From Bacteroidales bacterium (GTDB lineage: Bacteria > Bacteroidota > Bacteroidia > Bacteroidales > JAADJA01), in contig JADHVR010000034.1 of NCBI GenBank assembly GCA_016783885.1, forward strand, positions 1 to 38,588: DNA of 38,588 nt. The letters run 5' to 3'. The notes under the pieces are model-generated. The model did no database searches. It had not been told where the DNA came from and worked only from the letters and a program-made list of their open reading frames with translations. Below, one piece after another: positions 1 through 8,538 of this stretch. The translations under genes were made by a program, and so were the position numbers. How positions within the stretch are numbered: the stretch's first letter is position 1; the number at the start of each line of letters is the position of its first letter.

Positions 1-508
1 CCTTATCAAGAAGTTCAGGTTTAAAAGTTTTGAACTTGATTAAATAAAGCCCCCAGGCTGAAACAGCAGACGAAACACCTAATAATGCATACGAAAGCAT
101 ATAAACTATAACATGAGGAACAAACCATGGACTTTGTAATGCAGGCATGAGAGTTTTTTCAAAATTTTCAGGTTTAGAAATATTGATTACTAAAAATAAT
201 ATTGCCAGTCCCAGACTATAAAATAAAAACCATTTATATTGCCACCTGACAAAAGTAAGGATACCTACTATTGGCAGAAACACAGCATACCATAGCCTGG
301 TTTCTCCTAGTGTTCGTAATGGAGGTCTTTCAATTTCTATCCATAAAGTAATTACGAAAACAATAATAACCAATGTGCCAATAATGGTAAATAAATTACC
401 AATTAATCTGCCATTTTTTATTTTTTGATCGCATAAAATCAAAAGCGATCCAATTATCCATAAAGCAATAGTTATAAAAGCAGTATTATTAAAGTTAAGA
501 ATATCCAT
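1..508 (-). CDS. ccsA: CcsA/ResC-type cytochrome c assembly protein (partial, C-terminus off window)
   Basis: This is an integral membrane protein of the system II (Ccs) pathway, which delivers heme and ligates it to apocytochromes c outside the cytoplasmic membrane. Reading leftward from the ATG at 508 there are 169 codons without a stop to the window edge. The visible part has several hydrophobic helices, a PPLRTLGETRLWYA stretch and MPALQSPWFVPHVIVYML, which resemble the N-terminal half of CcsA/NrfI-type proteins. The heme-binding tryptophan-rich motif lies in the missing part. The start overlaps the end of resB by 14 bases, so the two are translationally coupled. With resB and nrfHA upstream it presumably matures the nine hemes of NrfHA. 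Family assignment is confident; specificity for Nrf is inferred from context. Confidence 0.85.
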   Translation of the reverse strand, partial: MDILNFNNTAFITIALWIIGSLLILCDQKIKNGRLIGNLFTIIGTLVIIVFVITLWIEIERPPLRTLGETRLWYAVFLPIVGILTFVRWQYKWFLFYSLGLAILFLVINISKPENFEKTLMPALQSPWFVPHVIVYMLSYALLGVSSAVSAWGLYLIKFKTFKPELLDK

Positions 509-1733
509 TAATACGTTTTTTTTTATTCCCAATCCAAAACATATAAATAGCCCCGGCAATAAGCATAAATATTCCAAAATAAACAACAGAAATCCAGGGG
601 TCTTTAACCAATTCTAAAATACTTATATCCGACCATTTACCCATATCGCGGTTATAATTCAACTGATAAATTTTCCACCCGTCAACAGTAACCGGTTTAT
701 TTACCTCAATAATTGTTTCAAGAGCATCACCTGAAGATGTATAAATTTTAACTTTAGAAGAATATTTTTTTGGTTCAGGATCAGCCATTACGAGTAACAT
801 TCCATCAGATAATTCTAAAAATTTTCCAGGAAACCGAAAACTTCCGCAACTTATCCAACCTTCATTTACTTCATTAGTTTTTTTATTTCTAATGACTACA
901 TAAGCAGCCGGTGCAGCTCCGATATCATATACCGGATGAAATTTGTCACCCATGTAAACACCATATTTATAAAATTCTGTTACCTCTACTTCCCGGTCTA
1001 TAATTTCGCCTTTATTACCTTTTTCCAGATAAAATAGCTGCTTATTAAGAATACTCCCTGATTTATTATCAATAATAAAGGCTTTTGGAGGATACTCCTC
1101 TATATTAAATTCTTTAAGTTGTATAGCAATACCTAAATCATGAATAGTTTTTTTATTTTGATCAACTCCATAAAATACAGCATCTGTCATATTTGCTGTA
1201 AGGGTTACTCTTTGTAAATCTCCTGCACCAATACTCGCAGCAAACAAGGTTAGCCATAGTCCAAAATGATTTAAGAAAAAACCAATATTTTTACCTTTTA
1301 AAGGAAAGCTTCTTCTTAAAGTTACCATTCCTAAAATAACTAAGAAATAGATTTGTGCAAATAAGAATGTATGACTTGAAACTATATCAGACAAACCAAT
1401 TTCATGAAAAAGACCACTTGCTTTTGGTGATCCCTGAGGAATAAAACCCATTAACAACACAAGGAAAGTGTAAAAACAAATTGCACTTATTGCAGCCGGC
1501 GTACCGGAAAGCCACTTTACAAATGGTTTTTTCTTAAAAAGAAAATAAATGAGCAATAATAGAATTATTATCGCTATCCCCATATATAAATTAACCGGCA
1601 ATTGAATGGCAGATACTGTACTTTTTCCTGTATAATTTATTGCAAAACCTAAAAACAATAAGGTAATTGCAATAATAAAACTCTCGGCATACCCCCATGG
1701 ATATTGCCAAATAAACCTTTTGTTATTGCTCAT
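495..1733 (-). CDS. resB: ResB-like cytochrome c biogenesis protein
   Basis: At 412 residues this is ResB/Ccs1-like, the partner of CcsA that holds and reduces apocytochrome c during system II heme attachment. Three to four hydrophobic helices occupy residues about 15-165. A large hydrophilic, presumably periplasmic domain covers about 170-380, and a last helix lies near 385-405. This is the ResB layout. The start is only 9 bases after the nrfA stop and the end overlaps ccsA, so nrfH-nrfA-resB-ccsA form one leftward operon. In Campylobacterota NrfI the ResB and CcsA parts are fused; here they are separate genes. The assignment rests on topology and neighbours more than on a diagnostic motif. 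Confidence 0.82.
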   Translation of the reverse strand: MSNNKRFIWQYPWGYAESFIIAITLLFLGFAINYTGKSTVSAIQLPVNLYMGIAIIILLLLIYFLFKKKPFVKWLSGTPAAISAICFYTFLVLLMGFIPQGSPKASGLFHEIGLSDIVSSHTFLFAQIYFLVILGMVTLRRSFPLKGKNIGFFLNHFGLWLTLFAASIGAGDLQRVTLTANMTDAVFYGVDQNKKTIHDLGIAIQLKEFNIEEYPPKAFIIDNKSGSILNKQLFYLEKGNKGEIIDREVEVTEFYKYGVYMGDKFHPVYDIGAAPAAYVVIRNKKTNEVNEGWISCGSFRFPGKFLELSDGMLLVMADPEPKKYSSKVKIYTSSGDALETIIEVNKPVTVDGWKIYQLNYNRDMGKWSDISILELVKDPWISVVYFGIFMLIAGAIYMFWIGNKKKRINGYS

Positions 1734-1742
1734 TAGAGTTAA

Positions 1743-3281
1743 TCAAAGACTTTTAACACCCCACGAATCTTCTCTTTCTTTAGCGTTTTCCAGCCATTGT
1801 GGAACTAAAGTATCTAAAAATTTTTGCTTTTCGTTATTTAGTTTTTCAGCATCCATGCCAATATATTCCTGAGCTTTTTCTTTTGTGGAAATATCAGGAT
1901 AAGGTATTTCTTTATTGAAGCCAAGTTCAGCCAATAATCTTGCTAATTTAATTCTACCTTCCTGGGCGACAATGATGCCGGTTGAGATAATTCGTCCGGT
2001 TTCTACCGGTGAATGGAATGAACCACCATGACTGGAAGCTGAATAATCCCACCTCCATTGTGCATGACGGATATCCATTAAAATATTTTTCATCTGCTCT
2101 TCAGTTGCACCATTATCCCAGGCAAATTTTGCTTCAACATGAGCACGAACGATTAATTCTTCTAATTTATCTCTGTTTTGGATAATTCTATCTTGTCTTT
2201 CAAAAACGTTAGCTATTAGTTTCTCAGTTTCTTCGCGGTGACAAACCTGACAGGAATTAGCAACATTATTAAGAGGACTTTGAATTTTGTGGTCGGTATA
2301 TTTTACTCCACCTTCGCTTTTATAAGGCATGTGACAATCGGCACAGGAAACACCTCTGTCAGCATGAACACCTGTAAGGTAAATCTCATAGCCCGGATGT
2401 TGTGTTTTCAGCATAGGAGCCTTACTTAATTTATGAGTCCAATCTTTAAAACCCATTTCATCGTAATAAGCTTCGGCGTCTTCGCAGGTCATACCTTTGT
2501 CCCATGGAAAAGTCAGATAAGCACTACCTTCAAATTTATTTTTATCAAAGTAATATTCCACGTGGCATTGCGCACAAACCAACGATCTCATTTCCTGATG
2601 AGTTGCTTTGGTAATATCTTTTCCTTGTCTTTGGAAAGCTTCGATAAGGGCTGGCCGGGAAATACGAAGATTCATATTTTCAGGATCGTGACAATCGGCA
2701 CATCCTATTGGGTTAACAATTTCTTCACCCCATCTTGCCCATTTGCCTCTGTAGAATTCTGCTACACCTTCGTTAGCCCCCATTTTATCCATTAAATCAT
2801 GCATAATTCTGGGTATATCAGGACCTTTACATGTCCAGCAAGTGGGGGGCATGGGTCCATCATCTTTTCCTGTTGGCGCTCCGGTTCTTAATGTATTGTG
2901 AATATCTGTAATTGCATAATAATGTCCTCTGCCCTGATTGTAATCCTTTGAAAATCCATAACCTGCCCAAAGAACAACTAATCGGGGATCTACTTCCAGC
3001 ATATCAATCATAGCACCACCATTGTATTTCGATTTGAAAGTAGTGTCTTCGGTTTGATAATAAGATTGAAATTCTCTTGGGTAATTCTCACCCCAAACTT
3101 CATTTCTGGGTTCCCAATCTGAAAGCTCTACTTGTGGCGTATAAACAAATACGGCTTCAGCTCTTCTTTCCATGATTGAAGATGCAAGTAACCCTAAAAG
3201 AAATACTATTACCATAGCACTTAGAAATAACACCCAGTTTATCCAGGGTTTGCGTTTTACTTGTTCATTATTAGTTTTCAT
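1743..3281 (-). CDS. nrfA: Cytochrome c nitrite reductase, catalytic pentaheme subunit NrfA
   Basis: NrfA reduces nitrite to ammonium with six electrons in the periplasm (dissimilatory ammonification) and also reduces nitric oxide and hydroxylamine. Five heme motifs are visible: CWTCK at 148-152, CADCH at 194-198, CAQCH at 236-240, CADCH at 313-317 and CQVCH at 344-348. The Lys-ligated CXXCK heme is the catalytic one and is diagnostic of NrfA. The Tyr-containing VEYYF segment just after heme 3 and the GVHADRGVSCADCH segment fit the known active-site Tyr and His region. An uncleaved N-terminal helix lies at about 14-34. The length of 512 is normal. It begins 18 bases after nrfH, which is the usual order in non-enteric bacteria, with NrfH as electron donor. 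Confidence 0.97.
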   Translation of the reverse strand: MKTNNEQVKRKPWINWVLFLSAMVIVFLLGLLASSIMERRAEAVFVYTPQVELSDWEPRNEVWGENYPREFQSYYQTEDTTFKSKYNGGAMIDMLEVDPRLVVLWAGYGFSKDYNQGRGHYYAITDIHNTLRTGAPTGKDDGPMPPTCWTCKGPDIPRIMHDLMDKMGANEGVAEFYRGKWARWGEEIVNPIGCADCHDPENMNLRISRPALIEAFQRQGKDITKATHQEMRSLVCAQCHVEYYFDKNKFEGSAYLTFPWDKGMTCEDAEAYYDEMGFKDWTHKLSKAPMLKTQHPGYEIYLTGVHADRGVSCADCHMPYKSEGGVKYTDHKIQSPLNNVANSCQVCHREETEKLIANVFERQDRIIQNRDKLEELIVRAHVEAKFAWDNGATEEQMKNILMDIRHAQWRWDYSASSHGGSFHSPVETGRIISTGIIVAQEGRIKLARLLAELGFNKEIPYPDISTKEKAQEYIGMDAEKLNNEKQKFLDTLVPQWLENAKEREDSWGVKSL

Positions 3282-3299
3282 AATTCAGTATTTTATTTT

Positions 3300-3887
3300 T
3301 TATTTTTTTATTAATTCTATTAACCATACCGGAACCGGACTTTCCGGTACAGGAACCTTTGCATTTGGCACACTGGATAAACTACTAACCCTGCCATGAG
3401 GGATTTCTCTATGACATTCCCAGCATTTTCTATCTGTATTATGAACCTGATAGTTGCCTTTTGTTTGCGAAATTAATTTCGATTGTTCGAATAAATGTGT
3501 ATGACATCTGATACAATTTTCTTTTACTACTTCTTTACCTTCATTACCAATAAAGATCACTTGTCTTTCAGCTCTCATGGTAAATAATGTGGCATGATTA
3601 AGGCCATCCTTGGCTTTAAAATAATATTTATTAAAAGAATTATCATACGGAACATGACAATCGTTACAATTGGCAACCTCTCTGTGTGAACTATGATTCC
3701 ATGTAGCATATTGCGGTGCCATAATGTGACAATTTACGCAAGCTTTCGGGTCTTCAGACAGATACGACCATGCTTTTGATAAATAAACAGAATAGGCTCC
3801 TAAGCCTGTGAATATTCCCAGTATAAGAATTACCGGTATTCTCCAATTCCTTGGTGGTGTTAAACCTTTTGTGATTTTATTAATCAT
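3300..3887 (-). CDS. nrfH: Cytochrome c nitrite reductase small subunit NrfH (tetraheme quinol dehydrogenase)
   Basis: NrfH is a NapC/NirT-family membrane tetraheme cytochrome that oxidises menaquinol and passes electrons to NrfA. From the ATG at 3887 it has 195 residues, a membrane anchor at about 16-36, and heme motifs CVNCH 50-54, CNDCH 74-78, CIRCH 125-129 and CWECH 155-159. The first heme site is CVNCHIM, with the Met two residues after the His that is the unusual distal ligand of NrfH heme 1. An upstream in-frame ATG at 3917 would add ten residues (MQSNHCTSGF) before the natural amphipathic start, so I prefer 3887. It is the first gene of the nrfHA-resB-ccsA operon. No exact TAnnTTTG box was found upstream. 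Confidence 0.95.
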   Translation of the reverse strand: MINKITKGLTPPRNWRIPVILILGIFTGLGAYSVYLSKAWSYLSEDPKACVNCHIMAPQYATWNHSSHREVANCNDCHVPYDNSFNKYYFKAKDGLNHATLFTMRAERQVIFIGNEGKEVVKENCIRCHTHLFEQSKLISQTKGNYQVHNTDRKCWECHREIPHGRVSSLSSVPNAKVPVPESPVPVWLIELIKK

Positions 3888-4002
3888 AAAACCTGAAGTG
3901 CAATGATTTGATTGCAATAATATGTTATATTTTAAATATAATATATGTTTTTCTGTTTTTTTCGAGAACTTATGGTAATTTAGAGTCGGTCAAAATAATA
4001 AA

Positions 4003-4437
4003 TTAATTGGAAAAGATAATTCTTGTAACAAGCTCTTTATAGTAAATAAAACTTGATGTAAACAGAGCTACACCTATTGTAATATACATAGGGCAAAGAA
4101 TATAGTCAGGAACCAAACCCGATTTTCGTATTGTTATTCCAAGACCAATCATAAAGGCAATTAAAATATAACTTTTCAACGATTGGAAATATAATATATT
4201 TGACCTTTCCGGTAAGTTTTTAATTCTGATAATATTTTTTTTAACAAGCTTGTTAAATAAGAATATTGCCATTGATAAACCAAGTAAAACTCCTATTATT
4301 ATTAACCTAATCTTAACATCATTACTAAAATAAACAAGCCATTTTGATGCTACATAGTTCATGTCTAAACCAAAAAAACTCCACAAAAAAGCAGAAAGTG
4401 CTACATGTACGGTATGACTTACCTTAAAAAAATTCAT
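4003..4437 (-). CDS. Small four-helix membrane protein, function unknown
   Basis: I do not recognise the family. The 144 residues contain about four hydrophobic segments (roughly 5-25, 44-62, 86-106 and 110-132) joined by short basic loops, for example KKNIIRIKNLPERSN. There are no heme-binding CXXCH motifs and no obvious metal-ligand cluster. It lies between nrfH and hcp on the same strand, 115 bases upstream of nrfH, so it could be transcribed with the nitrite reductase operon. It might be an accessory membrane protein of nitrite or NO metabolism, but that is only guilt by association. Codon use and AT-content look like its neighbours. Confidence 0.65.
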   Translation of the reverse strand: MNFFKVSHTVHVALSAFLWSFFGLDMNYVASKWLVYFSNDVKIRLIIIGVLLGLSMAIFLFNKLVKKNIIRIKNLPERSNILYFQSLKSYILIAFMIGLGITIRKSGLVPDYILCPMYITIGVALFTSSFIYYKELVTRIIFSN

Positions 4438-4531
4438 AATATATCATTACTTATAAACTCTGATATTAAAAATCCCAAAATTAATTTTTTCAGATGATTT
4501 TATAATGACTTATTATAAATTTGAATATTAT

Positions 4532-6163
4532 TTATGCCATAAACATATTAATATCATCTTCAACTTCGCCAATTCCGGCTATACCGAATTTATCAACAAG
4601 AACTTTTGCTACATTCGGTGATAAAAATGCAGGTAATGTCGGTCCGAGATGAATATTTTTTACACCAAGATAAAGCAAAGCTAATAAAACAGTTACTGCT
4701 TTTTGTTCGTACCATGCAATATTGTAAGCAATCGGTAAATCATTGATGTCATTAAGCTCAAATACTTCTTTAAGTTTAAGAGCAATAACTGCCAACGAAT
4801 AAGAATCATTACATTGCCCTGCATCTAAAACTCTCGGAATACCGCCAATATCACCAAGATTAAGTTTATTGTAACGATACTTGGCACAGCCTGCTGTAAG
4901 AATAACCGTATCTTTCGGAAGTTTTTCGGCAAACTCGGTATAATAATTTCTTGTTTTATGACGCCCGTCGCAACCTGCCATTACAAAGAATTTTTTGATT
5001 GCTCCCGATTTAACTGCATCTACAATTTTATCAGCTAATTGCATAACCTGGTTATGAGCAAATCCGCCAACAATTTTTCCTGTTTCAATTTCAACCGGAA
5101 CTTCACATTTTCTCGCATGTTCAATAATTTGAGAAAAATCTTTTGCTTTACCTTCTTCCCTGTCCGGGATGTGAGTTACACCTTCAAATCCTACGGAACC
5201 GGTTGTGTAAACACGGGCTTTATACGCTTCTTTTGGCGGGACAAGACAATTGGTTGTCATTAAAATCGGACCGTTGAAAGAATCAAATTCCTTATTTTGC
5301 TGCCACCATGCATTACCATAATTTCCAATAAAGTGCTTGTACTTTTTGAGATCCGGATAATAATTTGCAGGTAACATTTCTCCGTGAGTATAAACATCAA
5401 TACCTGTTCCTTCGGTTTGTTTCAGAAGTTCTTCCATATCTTTCAGGTCGTGTCCGCTGATAAGGATTCCCGGGTTATTTCCAACACCAATATTTACTTC
5501 AGAAATTTCAGGATTACCGTAAGATTCGGTATTTGCTTTATCTAACAACGCCATTGTATCAACAGAATATTTTCCACATTCCAAAACAAGTGCAACAAGT
5601 TCATCAACAGAAAGATTGTCGTTTAGAGTTGATGACAAGGCTTTTTTTATGAATTTGTGGATGCTTTTATCGTTGTATCCGAGAGCCATAGCATGATGAA
5701 GATATGCAGCCAAACCTTTGAGTCCGTAAATCAATAATTCTCTTAATGAACGTACATCTTCATTTTCCGTAGAAAGAACACCGATTGTTTTGGCTTTTTT
5801 CTCAAATTCTTCAATTGTGCTGCCTGTCCAGTTTCCTGCATCATGCAATTTACAAGCACATTCAGGGTCTTTGCATTGAGATTTTACACTGTCTCTCAAT
5901 TCCAAACCTTTTTTAATTTTTTCAGCAATCACATATTTATCAAAATTAAGATTGGTTATTGATGTGAAAAGGGCATCAACAACAAAATCATTAACTTCGG
6001 CATCTTCAATTTCGGCATTTTCGCAACAGATTGAAATACCTTTTGAAGTGTAAATTAATAAATCGAGCAAATTCGAAACATCTTCGCTTTTGCCACAAAC
6101 ACCTTTTATTATACAGCCGGTTCCTTTGGCTGTTTCCTGACATTGATAACAAAACATACTCAT
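4532..6163 (-). CDS. hcp: Hybrid cluster protein (hydroxylamine / nitric oxide reductase) Hcp
   Basis: Hcp is a cytoplasmic Fe-S enzyme with NO reductase and hydroxylamine reductase activities, used to remove nitrogen species made during nitrite reduction. The 543 residues start with cysteines C5, C8, C17 and C23 (CX2CX8CX5C), the spacing of the class found in strict anaerobes, which binds a cubane cluster. It is not the wider [2Fe-2S] spacing of enteric bacteria. Hybrid-cluster ligand regions are visible: [10 protein letters not shown] (His), [32 protein letters not shown] and [11 protein letters not shown]. It is preceded by 379 gene-free bases and then the ferredoxin gene on the same strand. 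Only a TTGTAAC half-site (6215-6221) is seen upstream. Confidence 0.97.
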   Translation of the reverse strand: MSMFCYQCQETAKGTGCIIKGVCGKSEDVSNLLDLLIYTSKGISICCENAEIEDAEVNDFVVDALFTSITNLNFDKYVIAEKIKKGLELRDSVKSQCKDPECACKLHDAGNWTGSTIEEFEKKAKTIGVLSTENEDVRSLRELLIYGLKGLAAYLHHAMALGYNDKSIHKFIKKALSSTLNDNLSVDELVALVLECGKYSVDTMALLDKANTESYGNPEISEVNIGVGNNPGILISGHDLKDMEELLKQTEGTGIDVYTHGEMLPANYYPDLKKYKHFIGNYGNAWWQQNKEFDSFNGPILMTTNCLVPPKEAYKARVYTTGSVGFEGVTHIPDREEGKAKDFSQIIEHARKCEVPVEIETGKIVGGFAHNQVMQLADKIVDAVKSGAIKKFFVMAGCDGRHKTRNYYTEFAEKLPKDTVILTAGCAKYRYNKLNLGDIGGIPRVLDAGQCNDSYSLAVIALKLKEVFELNDINDLPIAYNIAWYEQKAVTVLLALLYLGVKNIHLGPTLPAFLSPNVAKVLVDKFGIAGIGEVEDDINMFMA

Positions 6164-6313
6164 AATTTTATTTTTTATTAGTTTATATTTAATGAATTTA
6201 TTGAAATTTTATTGATTGTAACGTTTTAATGTGTTAAAAGTATTAAACTGCTAATTATATGCAACTTAGTGAACCCTCGAGCCTTTGAGTCTTCGTGACA
6301 AAAAAAACTCCTG

Positions 6314-6396
6314 CCACAAAAACACCAAGACACAAAACCCCACAAAAAAAAGTTGAAAATAATTTAGTGGGATTTAGTGAATTTGTGCTTTAGTGG
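6314..6396. repeat. Imperfect inverted repeat of the CACAAAG type (30-bp arms)
   Basis: Within the 379-base gap between hcp and the ferredoxin gene, two 30-base arms at 6314-6343 and 6367-6396 are inverted and agree at about 22 of 30 positions, with a 23-base AT-rich loop. A third related stretch rich in CACAAAGACAC follows at about 6416-6452. Similar CACAAAG-rich palindromes occur at 18135-18238, so this looks like an interspersed intergenic repeat, not a gene-specific control element. Nothing else coding is visible in 6164-6542. Confidence 0.55.
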
Positions 6397-6484
6397 TGAA
6401 AAAAAAGAACTCTTGCCACTAAGGCACAAAGACACTATGAAACACAAAGAAAAACCGATAAAAGAATTCATAATTTTTTGGTTA

Positions 6485-6516
6485 AATCATAGCCCCGAAA
6501 CTTCGGGGTTATAATC
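6485..6516 (-). terminator. Hairpin downstream of the ferredoxin gene
   Basis: Arms at 6485-6499 and 6502-6516 pair at 12 of 15 positions around a GC-rich core (GCCCCGAA / TTCGGGGT). It lies 26 bases after the stop codon of the leftward ferredoxin gene. There is no strong U-run directly after the stem, so it may be a repeat-derived hairpin that only attenuates readthrough into hcp. Confidence 0.4.
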
Positions 6517-6542
6517 AGAAATTTTAAAATTAATGACTTTCT

Positions 6543-7307
6543 TCATATCCATTCTTCTGATATAACCTCTCCTTTAATTCCTATTATCATAGCTTTAACC
6601 GGCACTTTTCTTTTTGCTTGTGAAGTTGCGGTTTTAACAATTTGTAATAATCCACTGCAACAAGGTACTTCCATCATCATCACTGTTATTGTGTTAATTT
6701 TTGCATCGTCAATCAGACTTATTATTTTGGCTATATAAGTTTCAATACCTGAATCAAGTTTCGGACAAGCAATTATCAGGGTTTTTCCCTTCAAGTAATT
6801 TTGGTGAAAATCACCCATTGAAAAAGCAACACAATCGGCTGCAAGCAGCAAATCGGAATTCTTAAAATACGAAGTTGCGGGATTAATTAAGTGCATTTGA
6901 ACCGGCCAATGCCTTAGCTCTGATGCAGATTGAGATGTTTGCTGTTCAGTTTTTGGTAAAGCTGCTTTATTCATTTGTTCTATATTAATATTAAAATCAA
7001 CCGGCATCGAACCAGGGCATCCACCGCTACAAGTACTTTCTTCAACCATATTTTCTTCTTTTTTAATTAAATTTTCAGGTTTAATTATTACAGCAATTTC
7101 ATCGTAAGGCTCAGCTTCTCGTTGTTCAATTGTTATTGCTCCTTTCGGGCAATGTCCGATACAATCGCCAAGACCATCACACATCAAATCACTTATCAGC
7201 CTTGCTTTTTCATCAATTATTTGCAAAGCTCCTTCGTGACAATTCGGGATACACAGCCCACAACCATCACATAATTCTTCGTCTATTTTTATAATATCCC
7301 GCTTCAT
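6543..7307 (-). CDS. 4Fe-4S ferredoxin-type protein next to hcp
   Basis: This is a cytoplasmic electron-transfer protein, plausibly the reductant of Hcp. In the N-terminal 60 residues, C13-X2-C16-X2-C19-X3-C23 forms a standard 4Fe-4S site. A second site has C43, C49 and C53 followed by PKGAI, but Leu stands where the second Cys of a classical motif would be; this CDGLGDCIGHCP form is typical of this family. A linker contains CSGGCPGS (about residue 93). The C-terminal ~120 residues carry an IACPKLDS segment and a VPCCSGLL pair, which could hold a further cofactor. The start at 7307 is 26 bases from a TATTTTTG box and lies close to the palindrome at 7362-7379. Such proteins are commonly found beside hcp in anaerobes. 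Confidence 0.85.
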   Translation of the reverse strand: MKRDIIKIDEELCDGCGLCIPNCHEGALQIIDEKARLISDLMCDGLGDCIGHCPKGAITIEQREAEPYDEIAVIIKPENLIKKEENMVEESTCSGGCPGSMPVDFNINIEQMNKAALPKTEQQTSQSASELRHWPVQMHLINPATSYFKNSDLLLAADCVAFSMGDFHQNYLKGKTLIIACPKLDSGIETYIAKIISLIDDAKINTITVMMMEVPCCSGLLQIVKTATSQAKRKVPVKAMIIGIKGEVISEEWI

Positions 7308-7333
7308 GCAAAATAGCTTTTAAATTTATTTTA

Positions 7334-7341
7334 CAAAAATA
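7334..7341 (-). promoter_or_regulatory. -7 promoter box of the ferredoxin gene
   Basis: The minus strand reads TATTTTTG, an exact match to the Bacteroidota -7 consensus TAnnTTTG, 26 bases before the start codon. No TTTG -33 element sits at the usual 19-21 base spacing. Its place is taken by the palindrome at 7362-7379, as expected for an activator-dependent promoter. Confidence 0.6.
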
Positions 7342-7361
7342 CAATGCTGCGGAATAAAAGA

Positions 7362-7379
7362 TTGTAACTTATGTTACAA
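7362..7379. promoter_or_regulatory. Perfect HcpR/Fnr-like operator palindrome
   Basis: TTGTAAC at 7362-7368 and GTTACAA at 7373-7379 are a perfect inverted repeat with a TTAT spacer. Known sites of HcpR, the Crp/Fnr-family regulator of hcp and nitrosative stress in anaerobes, have this GTAAC/GTTAC form. The centre (7370.5) lies about 41 bases upstream of the start predicted from the -7 box at 7334-7341, the classical class II activator position. It also faces the rightward trxB vestige and transporter. The likely binder is the regulator encoded at 11744-12421; that link is inference. Confidence 0.7.
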
Positions 7380-7389
7380 ACCTGATTTT

Positions 7390-7515
7390 TTGCTTTATAA
7401 AAAAGAAATATTTGATACAATTATATTAGGTGGAGGTCCTGCCGGTTTAACAGCCGGGATATATTTTGCAAGAGCAAAGAAAAAAATATTAATTTTGAAT
7501 TTAAATGATAAATGA
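7390..7515 (+). pseudogene. Vestige of thioredoxin reductase (N-terminal FAD-binding motif only)
   Basis: An open frame from TTG at 7390 to TGA at 7513-7515 encodes about 41 residues, with EIFDTIILGGGPAGLTAGIY followed by a basic FARAKKKILIL strand. This is the Rossmann GXGXXG FAD-binding start of thioredoxin reductase TrxB. The remaining ~270 residues, including the CXXC redox site, are absent because the frame ends and overlaps the next gene. It is therefore most simply a 5' remnant left by a deletion. It sits directly downstream of the HcpR-like palindrome, so the deletion may have joined its control region to the transporter gene. A functional micro-protein cannot be excluded. Confidence 0.7.
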
Positions 7516-8536
7516 TATTTATCTGGTTCTAAAAGAAGCCATAATGATAACCGGTTTTGTTTTTGTAATGATGCTGGTTATTGAGTATGTCAATGTTCAA
7601 ACCAATGGAATTTGGCAAAAAAATATTTCAGGGAATAGATGGAAACAGTATTTATTAGCTGCTTGTTTAGGTGCTATTCCAGGATGCCTCGGTGCATTTA
7701 CGGCTGTCGCTTTGTTTTCTCACCGGTTAATTTCATTTGGTGCAATAGTAACAGCAATGATAGCCACCAGTGGTGATGCAGCTTTTGTTATGTTTGCCAT
7801 GTTTCCTCAAAAAGCTGTGTTATTAACTTTAGTACTATTTGGAGTCGGTATTTTTGCCGGTTACATCACCGATAAAATTCCTTTATCAGAAAAATTTATA
7901 AATAAATTTGCAGAAAATGAATTTCCGCTTCATGCCGAAGAACAATGTAAATGTTTTCAGAAAGATAAATTTTTACAGTCTCTGCTTAAACCATCAATAT
8001 TTCGTGTAATAATAACAATAATTGTTCTATCCATTCTAATTGCTGTCTTAACAGGTACTCTTGCCGCTAATTCGGAAATCTGGATAAAAATTACAATACT
8101 GCTCGTTGTTAGTTTATCATTATTTATTGTTATTAGTGTACCTGAACATTTTCTTAAAAAACATCTTTGGGATCATATTGTAAAGATACACCTCCTTCGA
8201 ATTTTTTTGTGGACATTCGGGACTCTGTTAGCGTTTCATTTTTTAACAAATTTTATTGATATTCAATCATGGATGACAGAAAATATGCTAATTGTCCTTG
8301 TAATTGCAGTACTAATGGGGATCATTCCTGAATCGGGTCCTCATTTAATATTTGTTACACTATTTGCACAAGGGGCTATTCCATTCAGCATACTTCTCGC
8401 AAGTTCGATATCTCAAGATGGACATGGAACGCTTCCTTTACTTGCAGAATCTAAACGTGGATTTTTTTCAGTGAAATTCATCAATATTATTTTTGCATTC
8501 ATAACAGGCATAATTGGCTATTTATTAAATTTTTAA
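7505..8536 (+). CDS. Putative 10-TM manganese/heavy-metal transporter (ArsP_2-like)
   Basis: This 343-residue polytopic membrane protein resembles the family annotated as putative manganese transporter or 10TM heavy-metal exporter. About nine to ten hydrophobic helices fill the chain, with a hydrophilic loop at about 130-160 containing EEQCKCF. Conserved-looking glycine- and acid-containing segments are GAIPGCLGAFTAV, TSGDAAFVMFA, MGIIPESGPH and ISQDGHGTLPLLAESK. The paired GAIPG and GIIPESG motifs suggest two inverted halves. The ATG at 7505 overlaps the end of the trxB vestige. The next gene begins two bases after its stop, so the two are co-transcribed. The substrate is uncertain. Confidence 0.75.
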   Translation: MINDIYLVLKEAIMITGFVFVMMLVIEYVNVQTNGIWQKNISGNRWKQYLLAACLGAIPGCLGAFTAVALFSHRLISFGAIVTAMIATSGDAAFVMFAMFPQKAVLLTLVLFGVGIFAGYITDKIPLSEKFINKFAENEFPLHAEEQCKCFQKDKFLQSLLKPSIFRVIITIIVLSILIAVLTGTLAANSEIWIKITILLVVSLSLFIVISVPEHFLKKHLWDHIVKIHLLRIFLWTFGTLLAFHFLTNFIDIQSWMTENMLIVLVIAVLMGIIPESGPHLIFVTLFAQGAIPFSILLASSISQDGHGTLPLLAESKRGFFSVKFINIIFAFITGIIGYLLNF

Positions 8537-8538
8537 AA

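Noticed and set aside
3925..3941. AT-only palindrome (TTATATT-N3-AATATAA) upstream of nrfH as a regulator site
   Set aside because: It contains no GC-bearing core and such palindromes are expected by chance in AT-rich DNA; it does not resemble the HcpR-like site.
6215..6238. HcpR site upstream of hcp (TTGTAAC with GTTAAAA)
   Set aside because: Only the left arm matches; the right arm has a mismatch and the spacer is 10 bases instead of 4, so it is at most a half-site.
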